58,185 bases of DNA, from assembly GCA_964598765.1 (NCBI GenBank), contig CAZRCZ010000027.1:1-58185 (forward strand), given 5' to 3'. The notes beneath the pieces were generated by a model, which had not been told where the DNA came from, searched no databases, and saw only the letters and a list, made by a program, of their open reading frames with translations. This DNA comes from CAZRCZ01 sp964598765 (lineage in GTDB: Bacteria > Sumerlaeota > Sumerlaeia > MVZB01 > JAJFLK01). The position numbers and the translations under genes were made by a program. Positions 49,076-58,185 of the stretch are shown piece after piece. The stretch's first letter is position 1. Each line of letters starts with the position of its first letter.

Positions 49076-50467
49076 TCAATTCCCCGCCTTGGCCTCGATC
49101 TTTTCTTTCGGGGCCGTAGAACCAAGAATTGACGCGACTGGTTTGGGTGGAATGTTCAGATGTTCGTCGGCGTAGATGTAGCCGATCCAGCCCATGGCCA
49201 TTTCATCCGTGGTCGCCTCGCCCCAGTGAACGTCCTTGGGGGGCTTGGTGGGATTGTGCGGATTATCCGCCGAGTTGTCATGGTGCGCGACCATTTTGAT
49301 CAGCGTTCCCTTGGGCAGGCGTTTGGGTTCGGCCAGACCATAAACCGTCTGCCAGTTGAAATCGAAGCGCGGCACGGAGATGATGGTTTCTTCTTGTCCT
49401 TCCGGAGAGACCGTGCTGACGGTCATGTCCTTGCCGAGATAGTGCATGTGGGGCATGACGGAATAAAAAACAATGTCGCGGGGAAGTCGCCATTGAGCCT
49501 TGGCCTCGGCGTTCTTGTCTCCGGCCTTGATGTCCAGCCGCCATTGCGAAACCGGCATGATGCGCGCCCTAGATTGAACCGGCTTTTTGGCGAACCAAAT
49601 CCCGACCGCGGATTGATCGCTCTGATCCAATCCCGTTTCGTTGTGATAATGCATCTGGAAGACGTAGTAGGAATTTTTGGGGAGCAGTTTGCCGATCCCC
49701 TCGCTGAAGACGTTGGGAGGCGTGCCGGGCGCCCAGCCCCCGAGCATCCGGTCCAGCCCCCCTTGCGCGACCTCGCTCCCGATGTTGGAGCCGACGGAGC
49801 AATCAAAACCCGGTTCGGGAGTCTCCATGTCCTTCTTGTAAAGTTCGCCGCTCGTGTCGAGGAACGCGATGACGTGATGGACGATCTTTCGGTTGCCGAT
49901 CTTGTATTCAAACGCCGTCACCCAAGCGTCCTCCTGAAAATTGGTCGGCACCACGACGCAACGATATTCATCCTCGACGGAGGCGGGCATCTTGTAAGAA
50001 GCGGGAAACGTGAGGACCACGTCGGGCGTTCCGCTTTTCCATTCGGCGTCGGCGAATTTTTTCGGTTCGGGCAACTCGGCGGGATTACCTTCGGTCGCGC
50101 CCTCATCCACCCATCGGGAGACGGTCTGAATGTCGGTGTCGCTCAGGCTGATGTCGTTGCGGAATTTGCCGTAATGCGGATCGGCGTGCCACGGGGGCAT
50201 GGTCCGCTCCAGAACGTTCTTTTTAATGGACTTCGCCCAAGGGCGAACGTCCTTGTAGGTTTCCAACGACATCGGCGCGAGTTGTCCGGCGCGGTGACAT
50301 TCGAGGCATTTGGTTTGGAAAATTCGGGATACTTCCTTGCTGTAGGTCACCGGCTTTTGCGGGGCGTCATCGGCCGCCGCGTTTCCGCCCACAATACTTC
50401 CCCAGAAGATCACCCCTGCGGCGAACCAATTTGCCAGCCAAACTCGGTCCCAAAACGACGTTCTCAT
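49076..50467 (-). CDS. exported heme/copper monooxygenase-like protein
   Basis: A 463-residue protein with a signal peptide (about 1-32, ending GGNAAADD). An N-terminal c-type heme domain has C54-X2-C57-H58 (CLECH). The rest resembles copper type II ascorbate-dependent monooxygenases (PHM-like): HH at 197-198 in KIVHHVIAFLD, FQMHYHNET, and MPHMHYLGKDM, which would bind two copper sites. Such fusions occur in PVC bacteria, and their substrate is not known. ATG 50467 has GAGGA a few bases upstream; residues before it are not part of the family. Confidence 0.87.
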   Translation of the reverse strand: MRTSFWDRVWLANWFAAGVIFWGSIVGGNAAADDAPQKPVTYSKEVSRIFQTKCLECHRAGQLAPMSLETYKDVRPWAKSIKKNVLERTMPPWHADPHYGKFRNDISLSDTDIQTVSRWVDEGATEGNPAELPEPKKFADAEWKSGTPDVVLTFPASYKMPASVEDEYRCVVVPTNFQEDAWVTAFEYKIGNRKIVHHVIAFLDTSGELYKKDMETPEPGFDCSVGSNIGSEVAQGGLDRMLGGWAPGTPPNVFSEGIGKLLPKNSYYVFQMHYHNETGLDQSDQSAVGIWFAKKPVQSRARIMPVSQWRLDIKAGDKNAEAKAQWRLPRDIVFYSVMPHMHYLGKDMTVSTVSPEGQEETIISVPRFDFNWQTVYGLAEPKRLPKGTLIKMVAHHDNSADNPHNPTKPPKDVHWGEATTDEMAMGWIGYIYADEHLNIPPKPVASILGSTAPKEKIEAKAGN

Positions 50468-50790
50468 TCTTAAATTTCCTCTGCCATAACTTCGTTTCAG
50501 TTTGTCCGAAGAGCAGACAGGTTGCAAGCAAAACCGCCTGCGGCCAAATCCGGGGCTTCCGGCACCTTGCCTGCCGACGGAAATTCACCTCCCGTCCACT
50601 GACCGAGGTCGAGTCAGATATTGATTCTTTGGCGACTCTGAGAAGATTTATAGTTGACGAGTTTCAAGAGCGGAGTAAACTGATAGAGAAGCGGTGTGGG
50701 AATGCGAATGGATTTGAGGGCGGAAAAAACGGCCCGGGCAATCCAGCTAACTGTCCCCATGCCGCTAAAATGCCGCAAGAGTCGTTTCGC
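50468..50790. other. divergent intergenic region before the radical SAM operon
   Basis: No gene is seen. It is less G+C-rich than the flanks. A candidate plus-strand promoter is TTGACG (50654-50659), a 16-base spacer and TAAACT (50676-50681). No cobalamin riboswitch can be recognised. An in-frame ATG at 50770 would add seven residues to the radical SAM protein. Confidence 0.5.
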
Positions 50791-52350
50791 ATGAAAATCA
50801 CGCTGATTCGCCCCCCTCACGCCGTCAGCTCTCTGCACAAGACCTTGCGCTGGGCGTGTCCTGAAATCGGCATTGCCTACATTGCGTCCTGCGCGCGCCA
50901 AGCAGGCCACGAGGTTCGCGTGATTGACGCGATCGGCGAGGGGTTATGTCGCTACTCTCCTTTTATCGGCAAATGTCGGTTGCACGGTTTGCCGCTGGAG
51001 GCAATCGTTGAACGAATTGAGCCGGACACCAAGTTGGTCGGCGTCAGCGTGATGTTTTCCGACCATTGGCCGGTCGCCAAGCGGCTGATCGCCATGATCC
51101 GCGAGCGGCTACCGCAGGCCGCCATCGTTTGCGGCGGAGAGCACGTCTCGGCTTGTCCTCAACTCACGTTTTCCGATTCGCCGGCCGATTACGCGGTTTT
51201 GGGGGAAGGCGAGGAAACATTCGTTGAATTGACGGCGCACCTGAGCGGCGAGGATGGAGCCAAGACGCTGGATCAAATCCCGGGGCTGGCTTTCAGAAAT
51301 GAACGGGGCGAGGTCATGTTGACCTCCAAGCGGGGACGGATTCGAAAGTTGGGCGAACTTCCGTGGCCGGCATGGGACCTTTTTCCCGTTGAATTATACA
51401 TGACGCAAAACCTGTTCCATGATTTGGCGACCGACCGCCGAACCATGGTCATGCTCGCCACCCGGGGGTGTCCCTACACCTGCAAATTCTGCTCCAACGA
51501 TGCGATGTGGGGCATCAGCTATACCCTGCGCGATCCCAAGGACGTCGTTGACGAAATGGAGTATTACGTCCGGACTTATGGAGCCAACGACTTCCACTTT
51601 CAGGATCCGACCCTTGTCATTAACGGGAAGTGGTGCAAGAAATTTGCGCAGGAAATCATTGACCGCGGATTGAAGGTTTCGTCGAAATTGCTTTCCGGAA
51701 CCCGATGCGAGGCGTTGGACGCGGAACTTCTGGAAAAATTCGGCCGGGCGGGAATCAAGGAATTGTTCCTTTCCCCGGAATCAGGATCCAAACGCATCTT
51801 GGAGATCAATCGCAAGAGGGTGGATTTGGAAAAGCTGATCGCCGTCGGGCGGATCATCCGCGACCGATGCCTTCCCATCGAGACCGAGGCCTATCTCATC
51901 ATCGGCTTCCCAGAGGAGACCCTGAAGGACGTTCTTCTCACCTACCTCCTCTTGCTCCGATTGGCATGGAACGGGTTTGAAACGGCCTATATCAATCAGT
52001 TTGCCTGCTATCCGGGATCGGAATACCATGAAATCGCCCTCAAGGAAGGGCGAATCCAATACACGGACGATTATTTCCTCAACCTGGAGCGCAACAGCAA
52101 CGCTTCGGCGTCGTGGCATCCCCGTTGGGGAGCCAGTTTCATCCGCCTGCTTGTCGCCCTTGGACACGCGATCTTTTTCGGGAGCTACTATTTGGCCAAA
52201 CCCTTCAGAATTTTGCAAAGCGCCCTTGCAATTCTCAAACGCGAGCCGCAAACGCGATTTGAGAAACACGTGGCCTTCCGTCTGGGATTGTGGCGTCCCG
52301 TCAAGAACGTCTCCGTGATGGCGGAAGCCGAATCGGGCAGCAAAGTTTGA
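50791..52350 (+). CDS. B12-binding radical SAM protein 1
   Basis: A 519-residue protein. Residues 1-150 form a Rossmann-like cobalamin-binding domain (ITLIRPPH, ACPEIGIAYIASCARQAGH, GVSVMFSDHW, GGEHVSACP) without the DXHXXG motif, as usual in radical SAM B12 proteins. The radical SAM domain has C227-X3-C231-X2-C234 (CPYTCKFC). The C-terminal 60 residues hold hydrophobic segments (FIRLLVALGHAIFFGSYYLA) that probably bind the membrane. It is nearly 55-60% alike in wording to the next gene, so it is a tandem duplicate. Reaction unknown; relatives methylate or rearrange lipids and antibiotics. Confidence 0.9.
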   Translation: MKITLIRPPHAVSSLHKTLRWACPEIGIAYIASCARQAGHEVRVIDAIGEGLCRYSPFIGKCRLHGLPLEAIVERIEPDTKLVGVSVMFSDHWPVAKRLIAMIRERLPQAAIVCGGEHVSACPQLTFSDSPADYAVLGEGEETFVELTAHLSGEDGAKTLDQIPGLAFRNERGEVMLTSKRGRIRKLGELPWPAWDLFPVELYMTQNLFHDLATDRRTMVMLATRGCPYTCKFCSNDAMWGISYTLRDPKDVVDEMEYYVRTYGANDFHFQDPTLVINGKWCKKFAQEIIDRGLKVSSKLLSGTRCEALDAELLEKFGRAGIKELFLSPESGSKRILEINRKRVDLEKLIAVGRIIRDRCLPIETEAYLIIGFPEETLKDVLLTYLLLLRLAWNGFETAYINQFACYPGSEYHEIALKEGRIQYTDDYFLNLERNSNASASWHPRWGASFIRLLVALGHAIFFGSYYLAKPFRILQSALAILKREPQTRFEKHVAFRLGLWRPVKNVSVMAEAESGSKV

Positions 52351-52361
52351 GACCAAAACCG

Positions 52362-53879
52362 ATGAAAATCACCTGCATCCACGCGCCCATCATGAACACC
52401 AGCGCCAAGCGATTGCCCCAAATTCAGCCGCCGCTGGGCTTCGCCTACGTCGTCGCGGCCATACGGGAGCAAGGGTATCCGACGCGGGTCATTGACGGCT
52501 TGGGAGATGGGATCGGGAAGTTCACGCCTTATCGCGGACATAATTTTCTTCACGGCTTGACGATGGATGAAGTCTTGGAGCGGATCGAACCCGACACCGA
52601 CGTCGTCACCTTGAGCGTCATGTTTTCCAATTACTGGGTTCTCTCCCGAGACCTGATCCGGGCGATTCGCGCGCGTTATCCCCGGATTCTCATCGTCGGC
52701 GGCGGGGAACACGTCAGTGCTTGCCCGGAATTGGTCTTGCGCGACGGACCGGTGGATTTTGCCGTCATGGGCGAAGGGGAGGAAACGATCGTCGAACTGC
52801 TTGCCTATCTTTCAGGCTCGCCGGAGGCCAAACCGCCGGAGCGGATTTTGGGGTTAGCCTACAAAACGCCCGAAGGGAGAGTCGTGGTCAACGCCAAACG
52901 ACCGCGGCATCGCGCGCCCGACGATTTTCCATGGCCCGCTTGGGACCTTTTCCCCATGGAAAAATATATGGAGGCGGAGCTTTACAACGGCATGTCGTAT
53001 GGCCGCCGCTCGCTGGTCATGCTTGGGACGCGCGGATGCCCCTACACCTGCAAATTCTGCTCCAACGAGGGAATGTGGGGCATCAATTATTTCACGCGCA
53101 GTCCCAAAAACATCGTGGACGAGATGGAATCCTACATCAAGCGCTACGGGGCCACCGATTTTCAGTTTCAGGATTTGACCTTCGTCATCAACGCCCGATG
53201 GACCAAGGCGTTCGCGCAGGAGATTATTGATCGAAAGTTGGACGTCACTTGGAAATTGACATCCGGAACCCGTTGCGAGGCCATGGACGCCGAGGTTCTG
53301 GAAAAAATGAGCCAATCCGGTTGCAAGGAGATCTTCCTCGCCCCCGAATCGGGTTCGGAGCGGATTTTGGAGATCAACCGCAAGCGGGTGGACTTAAAAA
53401 AATTGATCGAGGTCGGGCGGATGGTGCAAGAGCGGAAAATTGACATGCAAATCAGCGCCTACATCATCATGGGTTTTCCCGAGGAGACGTTGGAAGACAT
53501 TTTCAAAACATGGGGACTCTTGGCGAAACTGGCGTGGAACGGATTCAACACGGCCTTCATCAATCGCTTCACCGCCTATCCGGGATCGGAGTATCACGAC
53601 ATCGCGATCCGCGAAGGACGAATCAGATACGAGGACGATTACTTCCTGAACTTGGAGAGGAACTTCAGCATCCTCAATAGCGGACGCTCATGGCATCCGC
53701 GCTGGAGCGGGCGATTTGTCTTCGCGCTGATGCTGGTCGGATATGCAATCTATTTCAGCGCCTATTACCTGCGCAATCTGCGCGAGTTTTTCGGATTCAT
53801 TCCGAGGATTTGCAAAAACAAGCCCAAATCGCGGCTGGAACGTTATTTCGCCTACCGAATTTGGCAACCTCTTAAATAA
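52362..53879 (+). CDS. B12-binding radical SAM protein 2
   Basis: A 505-residue paralogue 11 bases after protein 1. The cluster ligands are C226, C230 and C233 in CPYTCKFCSNEGMWGI. The cobalamin domain has IEPDTDVVTLSVMFSNYW and GGGEHVSACPELV. The middle part shares FPWPAWDLFP, FQFQDLTFVI, TSGTRCEAMDAEVLE and APESGSERILEINRKRV with protein 1. The C terminus has RFVFALMLVGYAIYFSAYYL, a probable membrane hairpin. It ends 48 bases before the convergent end of protein 3. Confidence 0.9.
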   Translation: MKITCIHAPIMNTSAKRLPQIQPPLGFAYVVAAIREQGYPTRVIDGLGDGIGKFTPYRGHNFLHGLTMDEVLERIEPDTDVVTLSVMFSNYWVLSRDLIRAIRARYPRILIVGGGEHVSACPELVLRDGPVDFAVMGEGEETIVELLAYLSGSPEAKPPERILGLAYKTPEGRVVVNAKRPRHRAPDDFPWPAWDLFPMEKYMEAELYNGMSYGRRSLVMLGTRGCPYTCKFCSNEGMWGINYFTRSPKNIVDEMESYIKRYGATDFQFQDLTFVINARWTKAFAQEIIDRKLDVTWKLTSGTRCEAMDAEVLEKMSQSGCKEIFLAPESGSERILEINRKRVDLKKLIEVGRMVQERKIDMQISAYIIMGFPEETLEDIFKTWGLLAKLAWNGFNTAFINRFTAYPGSEYHDIAIREGRIRYEDDYFLNLERNFSILNSGRSWHPRWSGRFVFALMLVGYAIYFSAYYLRNLREFFGFIPRICKNKPKSRLERYFAYRIWQPLK

Positions 53880-53927
53880 TCGCAATAAGCCCGCTGATCT
53901 TCGCGGCAACGATCAGGGAAGCGACGC

Positions 53928-55526
53928 TTACTTCCGGGTTTCCGAAGCGGAGAAACCCGTTCCCGCCGGCGAGACCCCCATTTGAGAACCGCATCCAAAC
54001 CATCCTTTCATTAACTTCTGGAGATAGGATTGGTCATGACTGGACCGGCGCAAGGTTCCCCAAAATGAGCGAACGTAAAACCACGGCCGTCGCAAGATGC
54101 TGATCGCGTAAAAGAGCATGAATCCCGCCAGATAGTAACGCGACTGGGTTAGCGGGCTGAAGTGGTCGTTCACGCTCCGCGCCTTGTTGAGAAAGAGTTC
54201 GTGAGTGTGCAACGGAGCCAAGAGCCACGCGTCGTTGGTCTTGACTTTCCCGGCGGCCAGAAGTCTCTCATACATTTCTGTTCCCGGATAAGGCATGTAG
54301 TGCTGAATTGCAACGTCGGGAACGCGCATCCAAGCGAGCCGGGCGATCATCGCCAGCGTGGCCCGCAGGTCCGCGGTCGTTTCCTCCGGAAATCCCATGA
54401 CAAAGAAGACTTGGACGTGCAGACCCGCTTTCACGGCCGACCGGACCGAAGCATACAGATTCTCCGCCTTCACCCGTTTTTTGATGAGCTGACGGACCCG
54501 ATCCGATCCCGATTCCGGCGCGTAGGCCATTTCAAACAATCCGGCCTTCTTCAAGTGATCCGCTACTTCGTCGTCAATGGCCTCGCTTCTCGTCCCGCTG
54601 GGCATTTGCCAAACGAATTTCAAATCCCGGCGAATGACTTCGCGGCAGAACTCCAGAATCCATTCCTTGCGGATGATCGCCGTGAGGTCTTGAAACCGGA
54701 AATTGCGCGCGCCGTATTGGCGGATGTAACTTTCGATCTCGTCAACGACATTGACGGGATTTCGGGCGATCCACGCCGTCGTCCACATGTTCGGCGAAGT
54801 GCAGAACGTGCATTGATAGGGACAGCCCCGCGTGGCGAGAATCGGCATGAAGGGCGGATCGGATTGATATTGCATCCCGTTGGTCAGATCGTTCTCCGCG
54901 TAAGCCTTTACGTTGAAGAGATCCCACGCCGGCCAAGGGATTTCATCCACCGAGCGTATTCTGGCTCGGGGAGCCGTTCTCCGGACGGATCCATCCGGTC
55001 CCTTGTGCGCGATCCCTTTGACGGAGGACAGGTCGGCGGACTGCAAAAGCGCCTGAATCAATTCGACCGCCGTTTCCTCCCCCTCCCCAAGAATGCAGGC
55101 ATCGGTCGGGCTTTGCTGGAGAACCAATTCCGGAAGCGAGGACGCGTGCTCGCCTCCCATGATGATAGGAACATCGGGAAAGGATTTCCTTAGAAGAAAA
55201 ACCAGATCCCGCACCATCGGCCAGTTGTGGGAAAACATGTTTCCGATGGCAAGGATCCGCGTTTCCGGATCCACGCGCCGGATGATTTCCTCATTTTCAA
55301 GTCCCAAGGAATGAACCCCGTGAGCCCGCGTGATTTTTCCAAACCCCTCGCCAACGGCGTCAACGACTTGGACGTCGTGTCCCGCGTCGCGGATCGAGGC
55401 GGCGACGTAAGCCAACCCAAGCGGAAGCGTGGGCTTAAGCAACGTCGTCTTGGAAATGTAAATTCCCTCGGCTGGGCGGATGAGGCAGATTCTGCTCCGG
55501 GGAGAATTTGATCGAATCGCGGTCAT
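53928..55526 (-). CDS. B12-binding radical SAM protein 3
   Basis: A 532-residue paralogue of a second subtype. The cluster ligands are C235, C239 and C242 in GCPYQCTFCTSPNMWTTAWIA. It shares the cobalamin domain pattern (ICLIRPAEG, IGNMFSHNWPMVRDL, GGEHASSLPE) and the PSGTRSEAIDDEVA and APESGSDRVRQLIKKRV blocks with protein 4. C-terminal hydrophobic stretches (SRYYLAGFMLFYAISILRR) suggest membrane contact, and the last 25 residues are Gly/Ser-rich. Its start overlaps the stop of protein 4 by ATGA. Confidence 0.9.
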   Translation of the reverse strand: MTAIRSNSPRSRICLIRPAEGIYISKTTLLKPTLPLGLAYVAASIRDAGHDVQVVDAVGEGFGKITRAHGVHSLGLENEEIIRRVDPETRILAIGNMFSHNWPMVRDLVFLLRKSFPDVPIIMGGEHASSLPELVLQQSPTDACILGEGEETAVELIQALLQSADLSSVKGIAHKGPDGSVRRTAPRARIRSVDEIPWPAWDLFNVKAYAENDLTNGMQYQSDPPFMPILATRGCPYQCTFCTSPNMWTTAWIARNPVNVVDEIESYIRQYGARNFRFQDLTAIIRKEWILEFCREVIRRDLKFVWQMPSGTRSEAIDDEVADHLKKAGLFEMAYAPESGSDRVRQLIKKRVKAENLYASVRSAVKAGLHVQVFFVMGFPEETTADLRATLAMIARLAWMRVPDVAIQHYMPYPGTEMYERLLAAGKVKTNDAWLLAPLHTHELFLNKARSVNDHFSPLTQSRYYLAGFMLFYAISILRRPWFYVRSFWGTLRRSSHDQSYLQKLMKGWFGCGSQMGVSPAGTGFSASETRK

Positions 55527-57097
55527 TGAGGAAGCCCTTTGAGGGAAGTTGCGGAAGCGCGGGGCTTGCCTTCTCGAAATCTCGGTTTGGTGGTGAAGAG
55601 CATCTTCAGAGCCTTTTGCAGTCGGGATTCATCATGTTCCGGGCGGGTGAAAATTCCGGTCCACATTTTAAGAAAAGCCCACGGGCGGCGGACGTAAAAC
55701 AACAAATAAAAGAGCGCGAATCCGCCGATCATCGTCAGCGTCAGACGCGCCGCGCCAAAATTTTTGTTCACGACGCGCGATTTTTTCTGAATTAACCCGT
55801 GGGTGTGGAGCGGGGCAAGAAGCCACTCGTCACGGGTGTCCACCAACCCCTCCGCCGCGAGTTTGTCATACATCTCCGAGCCGGGGTAAGGCATGTAGTA
55901 TTGAAGCCCCAAGTCTTGAACCCCCATCCAGGCCAAGCGCCCGATCATTTTCAGCGTCGCCCAAAGATCGGACGCCTCCTCTTCGGGGAAGCCGATGACG
56001 AAGAAAACCTGAACGTGAAGCTTCGCCTTCAGGGCGGAGCGCGCGGACTTGAAGAAATTTTCCTCTTTGACCCTCTTTTTAATCGCGGTCCGGATTCGGT
56101 CCGATCCCGATTCCGGGGCGTAACCCATGTAATACATGCCGGTCTGCTTGAGCAACGGCGCCACTTCGTCGTCTATGGCTTCGCTTCGAGTTCCGCTGGG
56201 GAGTTGCCAGTTGAATTGAAGTTTGCGGTCGAGGATTTCCTTGCAAAAACCGAGAATCCAGTCCTTTCGCGTGATGGCGGTCAAATCTTGGAACGGAAAA
56301 TTTCGCGCGCCATACGTCTTCATGTAATACTCAATCTCATCCACGACTTTCTTCGGATCGCGGGCGATCCACGCCGTCGTCCACATGTTGGGAGAAGTGC
56401 AAAAGGTGCATTGATAAGGGCATCCGCGGGTGGCAAGAATCGGAAGCAGGGGCGGGGCGTCGTTGACCTGCATTCCATTTCCATACGACGAATCCCGATA
56501 AGCCGGAACATTGAACAAGTCCCATGCCGGCCAAGGAATGTCGTCCACGGCCCGGATTCTCTTGCGCGCGGGGGGCCGGTGAACCGTTCCCTTTTCGTCG
56601 CGGTAGGCAATGCCCGCAACGGTGGCGAGGTCCCTTTTTTCCGAATACGCGGCCAGCAGATCCAAAAAGGTTTCCTCTCCCTCGCCCAACACGCAGACAT
56701 CGGTCGCGCTGGTTTCAAGCACAAATTGTGGAAGCGAAGTCGGATGCTCCCCGCCAAGTATAATCGGCGCTTGGGGAAATCGTATGCGAATGGCGCGAAT
56801 CAATTCCCGCACCATCGGCCAGTTGTGGGAGAACATGTTTCCGATCCCGATGAAGTCCGTGTCGGTTCGGATTCGCCCGACGATTTCCTCGTTCGAAAGT
56901 CCGACCCAATGAACGCCTCCCCAAGGCCGAATGTTGTCAATGGCCTCGCCTACGGCATCAATTACTTGCGTCTGGTGAGCGGCCGCTCGAACGCTTGCGG
57001 CAATGTAAGCCAATCCAAGCGGCAAGGTGGGCTGATTGGACGACAGGGATGAGAGCGCGACCCCTTCCGCCGGACGAATCAGGCAAACTTTGGCCAT
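55523..57097 (-). CDS. B12-binding radical SAM protein 4
   Basis: A 524-residue paralogue, first gene of the minus-strand pair. The cluster ligands are C226, C230 and C233 in CPYQCTFCTSPNMWTTAW. It has the cobalamin Rossmann domain (LPLGLAYIAASVRAAA, GIGNMFSHNWPMVREL, GGEHPTSLPQ) and C-terminal membrane-like segments (LTLTMIGGFALFYLLFYVRR). It is clearly a recent duplicate of protein 3, just as 1 and 2 duplicate each other. No partner gene is nearby on the same strand. Confidence 0.9.
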   Translation of the reverse strand: MAKVCLIRPAEGVALSSLSSNQPTLPLGLAYIAASVRAAAHQTQVIDAVGEAIDNIRPWGGVHWVGLSNEEIVGRIRTDTDFIGIGNMFSHNWPMVRELIRAIRIRFPQAPIILGGEHPTSLPQFVLETSATDVCVLGEGEETFLDLLAAYSEKRDLATVAGIAYRDEKGTVHRPPARKRIRAVDDIPWPAWDLFNVPAYRDSSYGNGMQVNDAPPLLPILATRGCPYQCTFCTSPNMWTTAWIARDPKKVVDEIEYYMKTYGARNFPFQDLTAITRKDWILGFCKEILDRKLQFNWQLPSGTRSEAIDDEVAPLLKQTGMYYMGYAPESGSDRIRTAIKKRVKEENFFKSARSALKAKLHVQVFFVIGFPEEEASDLWATLKMIGRLAWMGVQDLGLQYYMPYPGSEMYDKLAAEGLVDTRDEWLLAPLHTHGLIQKKSRVVNKNFGAARLTLTMIGGFALFYLLFYVRRPWAFLKMWTGIFTRPEHDESRLQKALKMLFTTKPRFREGKPRASATSLKGLPQ

Positions 57098-57238
57098 TGG
57101 ACTTGTCCTTCAATCCCTCACGATTTGCCGTCTGCGCTTGAAAATTTCACAAGCTCCTTGGGATCGAGTTTATTGCAAATTCCCCCGGGCGACAACTTTA
57201 TTTAACCCGATGAGGAATAAATCGGCTCCCCGGGCGGC

Positions 57239-58185
57239 TCAAGCCGACAGAATCTTATCCTCCAGCGGATCGAGCACGATCCGCCGTTTCTGAAGGTAAG
57301 CCAAGTTGCCCAAATGCGACGTCACCGCCGAGCGGTGGCCGATCTCGACGTCGGCGTTGGGGCGTTTGCCCGAAGCGCAACAATCCAAGAAATTTTTGAT
57401 GTGATGATCCGTCAATTCCCCTTGGGCTTGGATCGTCACCGGTTCGCCGCCCCCTTTGATCGGCGTGAACGTGCAATTGCTCCGCCCTTCAAAGCGAAGT
57501 TTGCCTTGCGTCCCGACAAACTCGATCCCCTCGCCGCGCAAACCGGGCGCGAGCGTCGCCTCGAACGTCGCGGTCCATTCCCCCGGATAATCGGTCAGCA
57601 CGGTGATCGTGTCGGGCGCGTTGCGTCCGTCCTTGTAATGATAGACGCCCCCCGAAGCGACCGACGCGCGCGGACGATCCTCCTTCATGAACCACTGCAC
57701 GACATCAATCCAATGCGTGTAAAGATCGGTGATCTGGCCGCCGCCGAAATCAAGGTAGGCGCGGAAATTGTAAAACTGCGGCGGGTCCCAATCGCGCCAC
57801 GGACGAGGACCGACGTAGCGTTTCCAATCCAAGCCGTCGGGCTTGGGGCCTTCGGTGGATTTCATGAGGTGCGCGCCGTTGCCGTGCCACCACGTCCGCG
57901 CGAGCGTGATCTTGCCGAGCGCGCCGCTGTCCATGAATTTTTCCTTGGCCTCGATGTAATGCGGACCGCTCCGTTGTTGCATTCCGACTTGGCAAACGCG
58001 GTCGTTGAGGCGCGCGGCCTTGATGATGCCGATCCCTTCCTCGATCGCGTAGGTCAGCGGCTTCTCGCAATAGACGTGTTTGCCCGCGTTGAGCGCGTCA
58101 ATCGCGATGGCGGCGTGCCAATGATCGGGCGTGGCGATGTAAACGGCGTCAATTTTCGGATCGTCGAGCAGCTTGCGTTGATCCC
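57239..58185 (-). CDS. Gfo/Idh/MocA-family oxidoreductase, N terminus outside the window
   Basis: The open frame runs from 57239 to the window end, giving the C-terminal 315 residues. IATPDHWHAAIAIDALN, YCEKPLTYAI (EKP motif) and VGMQQRSGPHYIEAKE are the conserved blocks of the family. The C-terminal domain has WHGNGAHLMKS and FGGGQITDLYTHWIDVVQW with the probable catalytic His. It resembles the exported members common in PVC bacteria; whether it has a Tat signal like the 3.2 kb gene cannot be seen. The Met at 57982 is internal. Confidence 0.9.
   Translation of the reverse strand, partial: DQRKLLDDPKIDAVYIATPDHWHAAIAIDALNAGKHVYCEKPLTYAIEEGIGIIKAARLNDRVCQVGMQQRSGPHYIEAKEKFMDSGALGKITLARTWWHGNGAHLMKSTEGPKPDGLDWKRYVGPRPWRDWDPPQFYNFRAYLDFGGGQITDLYTHWIDVVQWFMKEDRPRASVASGGVYHYKDGRNAPDTITVLTDYPGEWTATFEATLAPGLRGEGIEFVGTQGKLRFEGRSNCTFTPIKGGGEPVTIQAQGELTDHHIKNFLDCCASGKRPNADVEIGHRSAVTSHLGNLAYLQKRRIVLDPLEDKILSA

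Noticed and set aside
49160..50473. 437-codon plus-strand frame opposite the heme/copper protein
   Set aside because: Shadow frame; the minus strand has signal peptide, heme and copper motifs.
54162..57052. Long plus-strand frames (54162-55193, 55799-57052) inside the radical SAM genes
   Set aside because: They mirror each other because the genes under them are paralogues, and neither has a recognisable domain.

Overview
The window is a 58 kb stretch of a G+C-rich bacterial chromosome (probably a metagenomic contig, because both ends cut through genes). The gene content points to the PVC superphylum or a close neighbour, most likely Verrucomicrobiota. The reasons are a Planctomycete-type cytochrome c domain fused to WD40 repeats, a heme/copper monooxygenase-like protein, Tat-exported Gfo/Idh/MocA oxidoreductases, a GH127 glycosidase, two tail-anchored Ser/Thr kinases, a futalosine-pathway menaquinone gene, and many intergenic palindromic repeats of kinds I associate with these phyla. 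The taxonomic call is an inference.

Layout. 1-4.7 kb: 3' part of glgB, an MntA/HepT toxin-antitoxin pair, a zinc-ribbon protein and a Tat oxidoreductase. 4.7-11 kb: hydrolase, biotin ligase, secreted unknowns, tRNA-Val, DUF547, a six-EF-hand protein and thyX. 11-24.5 kb: a YfhO-like membrane protein, CDGSH protein, double-hotdog thioesterase, glycosyltransferase coupled to a GH127 enzyme, mqnA, an adenylate-forming ligase, a Uma2 nuclease, a nucleotidyltransferase pair, pepA and a DUF1189 protein. 24.5-29.4 kb, all on the minus strand: gltA, enoyl-CoA hydratase, modA, modB, modC. 29.9-32.9 kb: a coupled operon of two thymidylate-kinase-like proteins, Ppx/GppA and a SixA-type phosphatase. 33-41.7 kb: LysM lipoprotein, carA, a GxxExxY nuclease gene between inverted arms, a half-length carB, an M20 dipeptidase, a PduO-type cobalamin adenosyltransferase, rdgB and ilvC. 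41.9-47.9 kb: two kinases, a RelA/SpoT-domain toxin-like pair, the cytochrome/WD40 protein and a MOSC protein. 47.9-50.5 kb: two genes broken by in-frame TGA codons and a heme/copper monooxygenase-like protein. 50.8-57.1 kb: four paralogous B12-binding radical SAM enzymes in two convergent pairs. 57.2 kb to the end: a second, truncated Gfo/Idh/MocA gene.

The most unusual theme is the repeat landscape. At least a dozen intergenic hairpins have arms built from short units such as ACCAAG, ACAAAG or ACGAAG. One copy, between carA and carB, carries a PD-(D/E)XK-like GxxExxY gene exactly between its arms and so looks like the full version of a mobile element whose empty copies are scattered nearby. 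Another copy lies inside modA and encodes most of its signal peptide. A different repeat supplies the last codons and stop of the YfhO-like gene. The second standout is the isolated four-gene radical SAM cluster with no recognisable partner genes.
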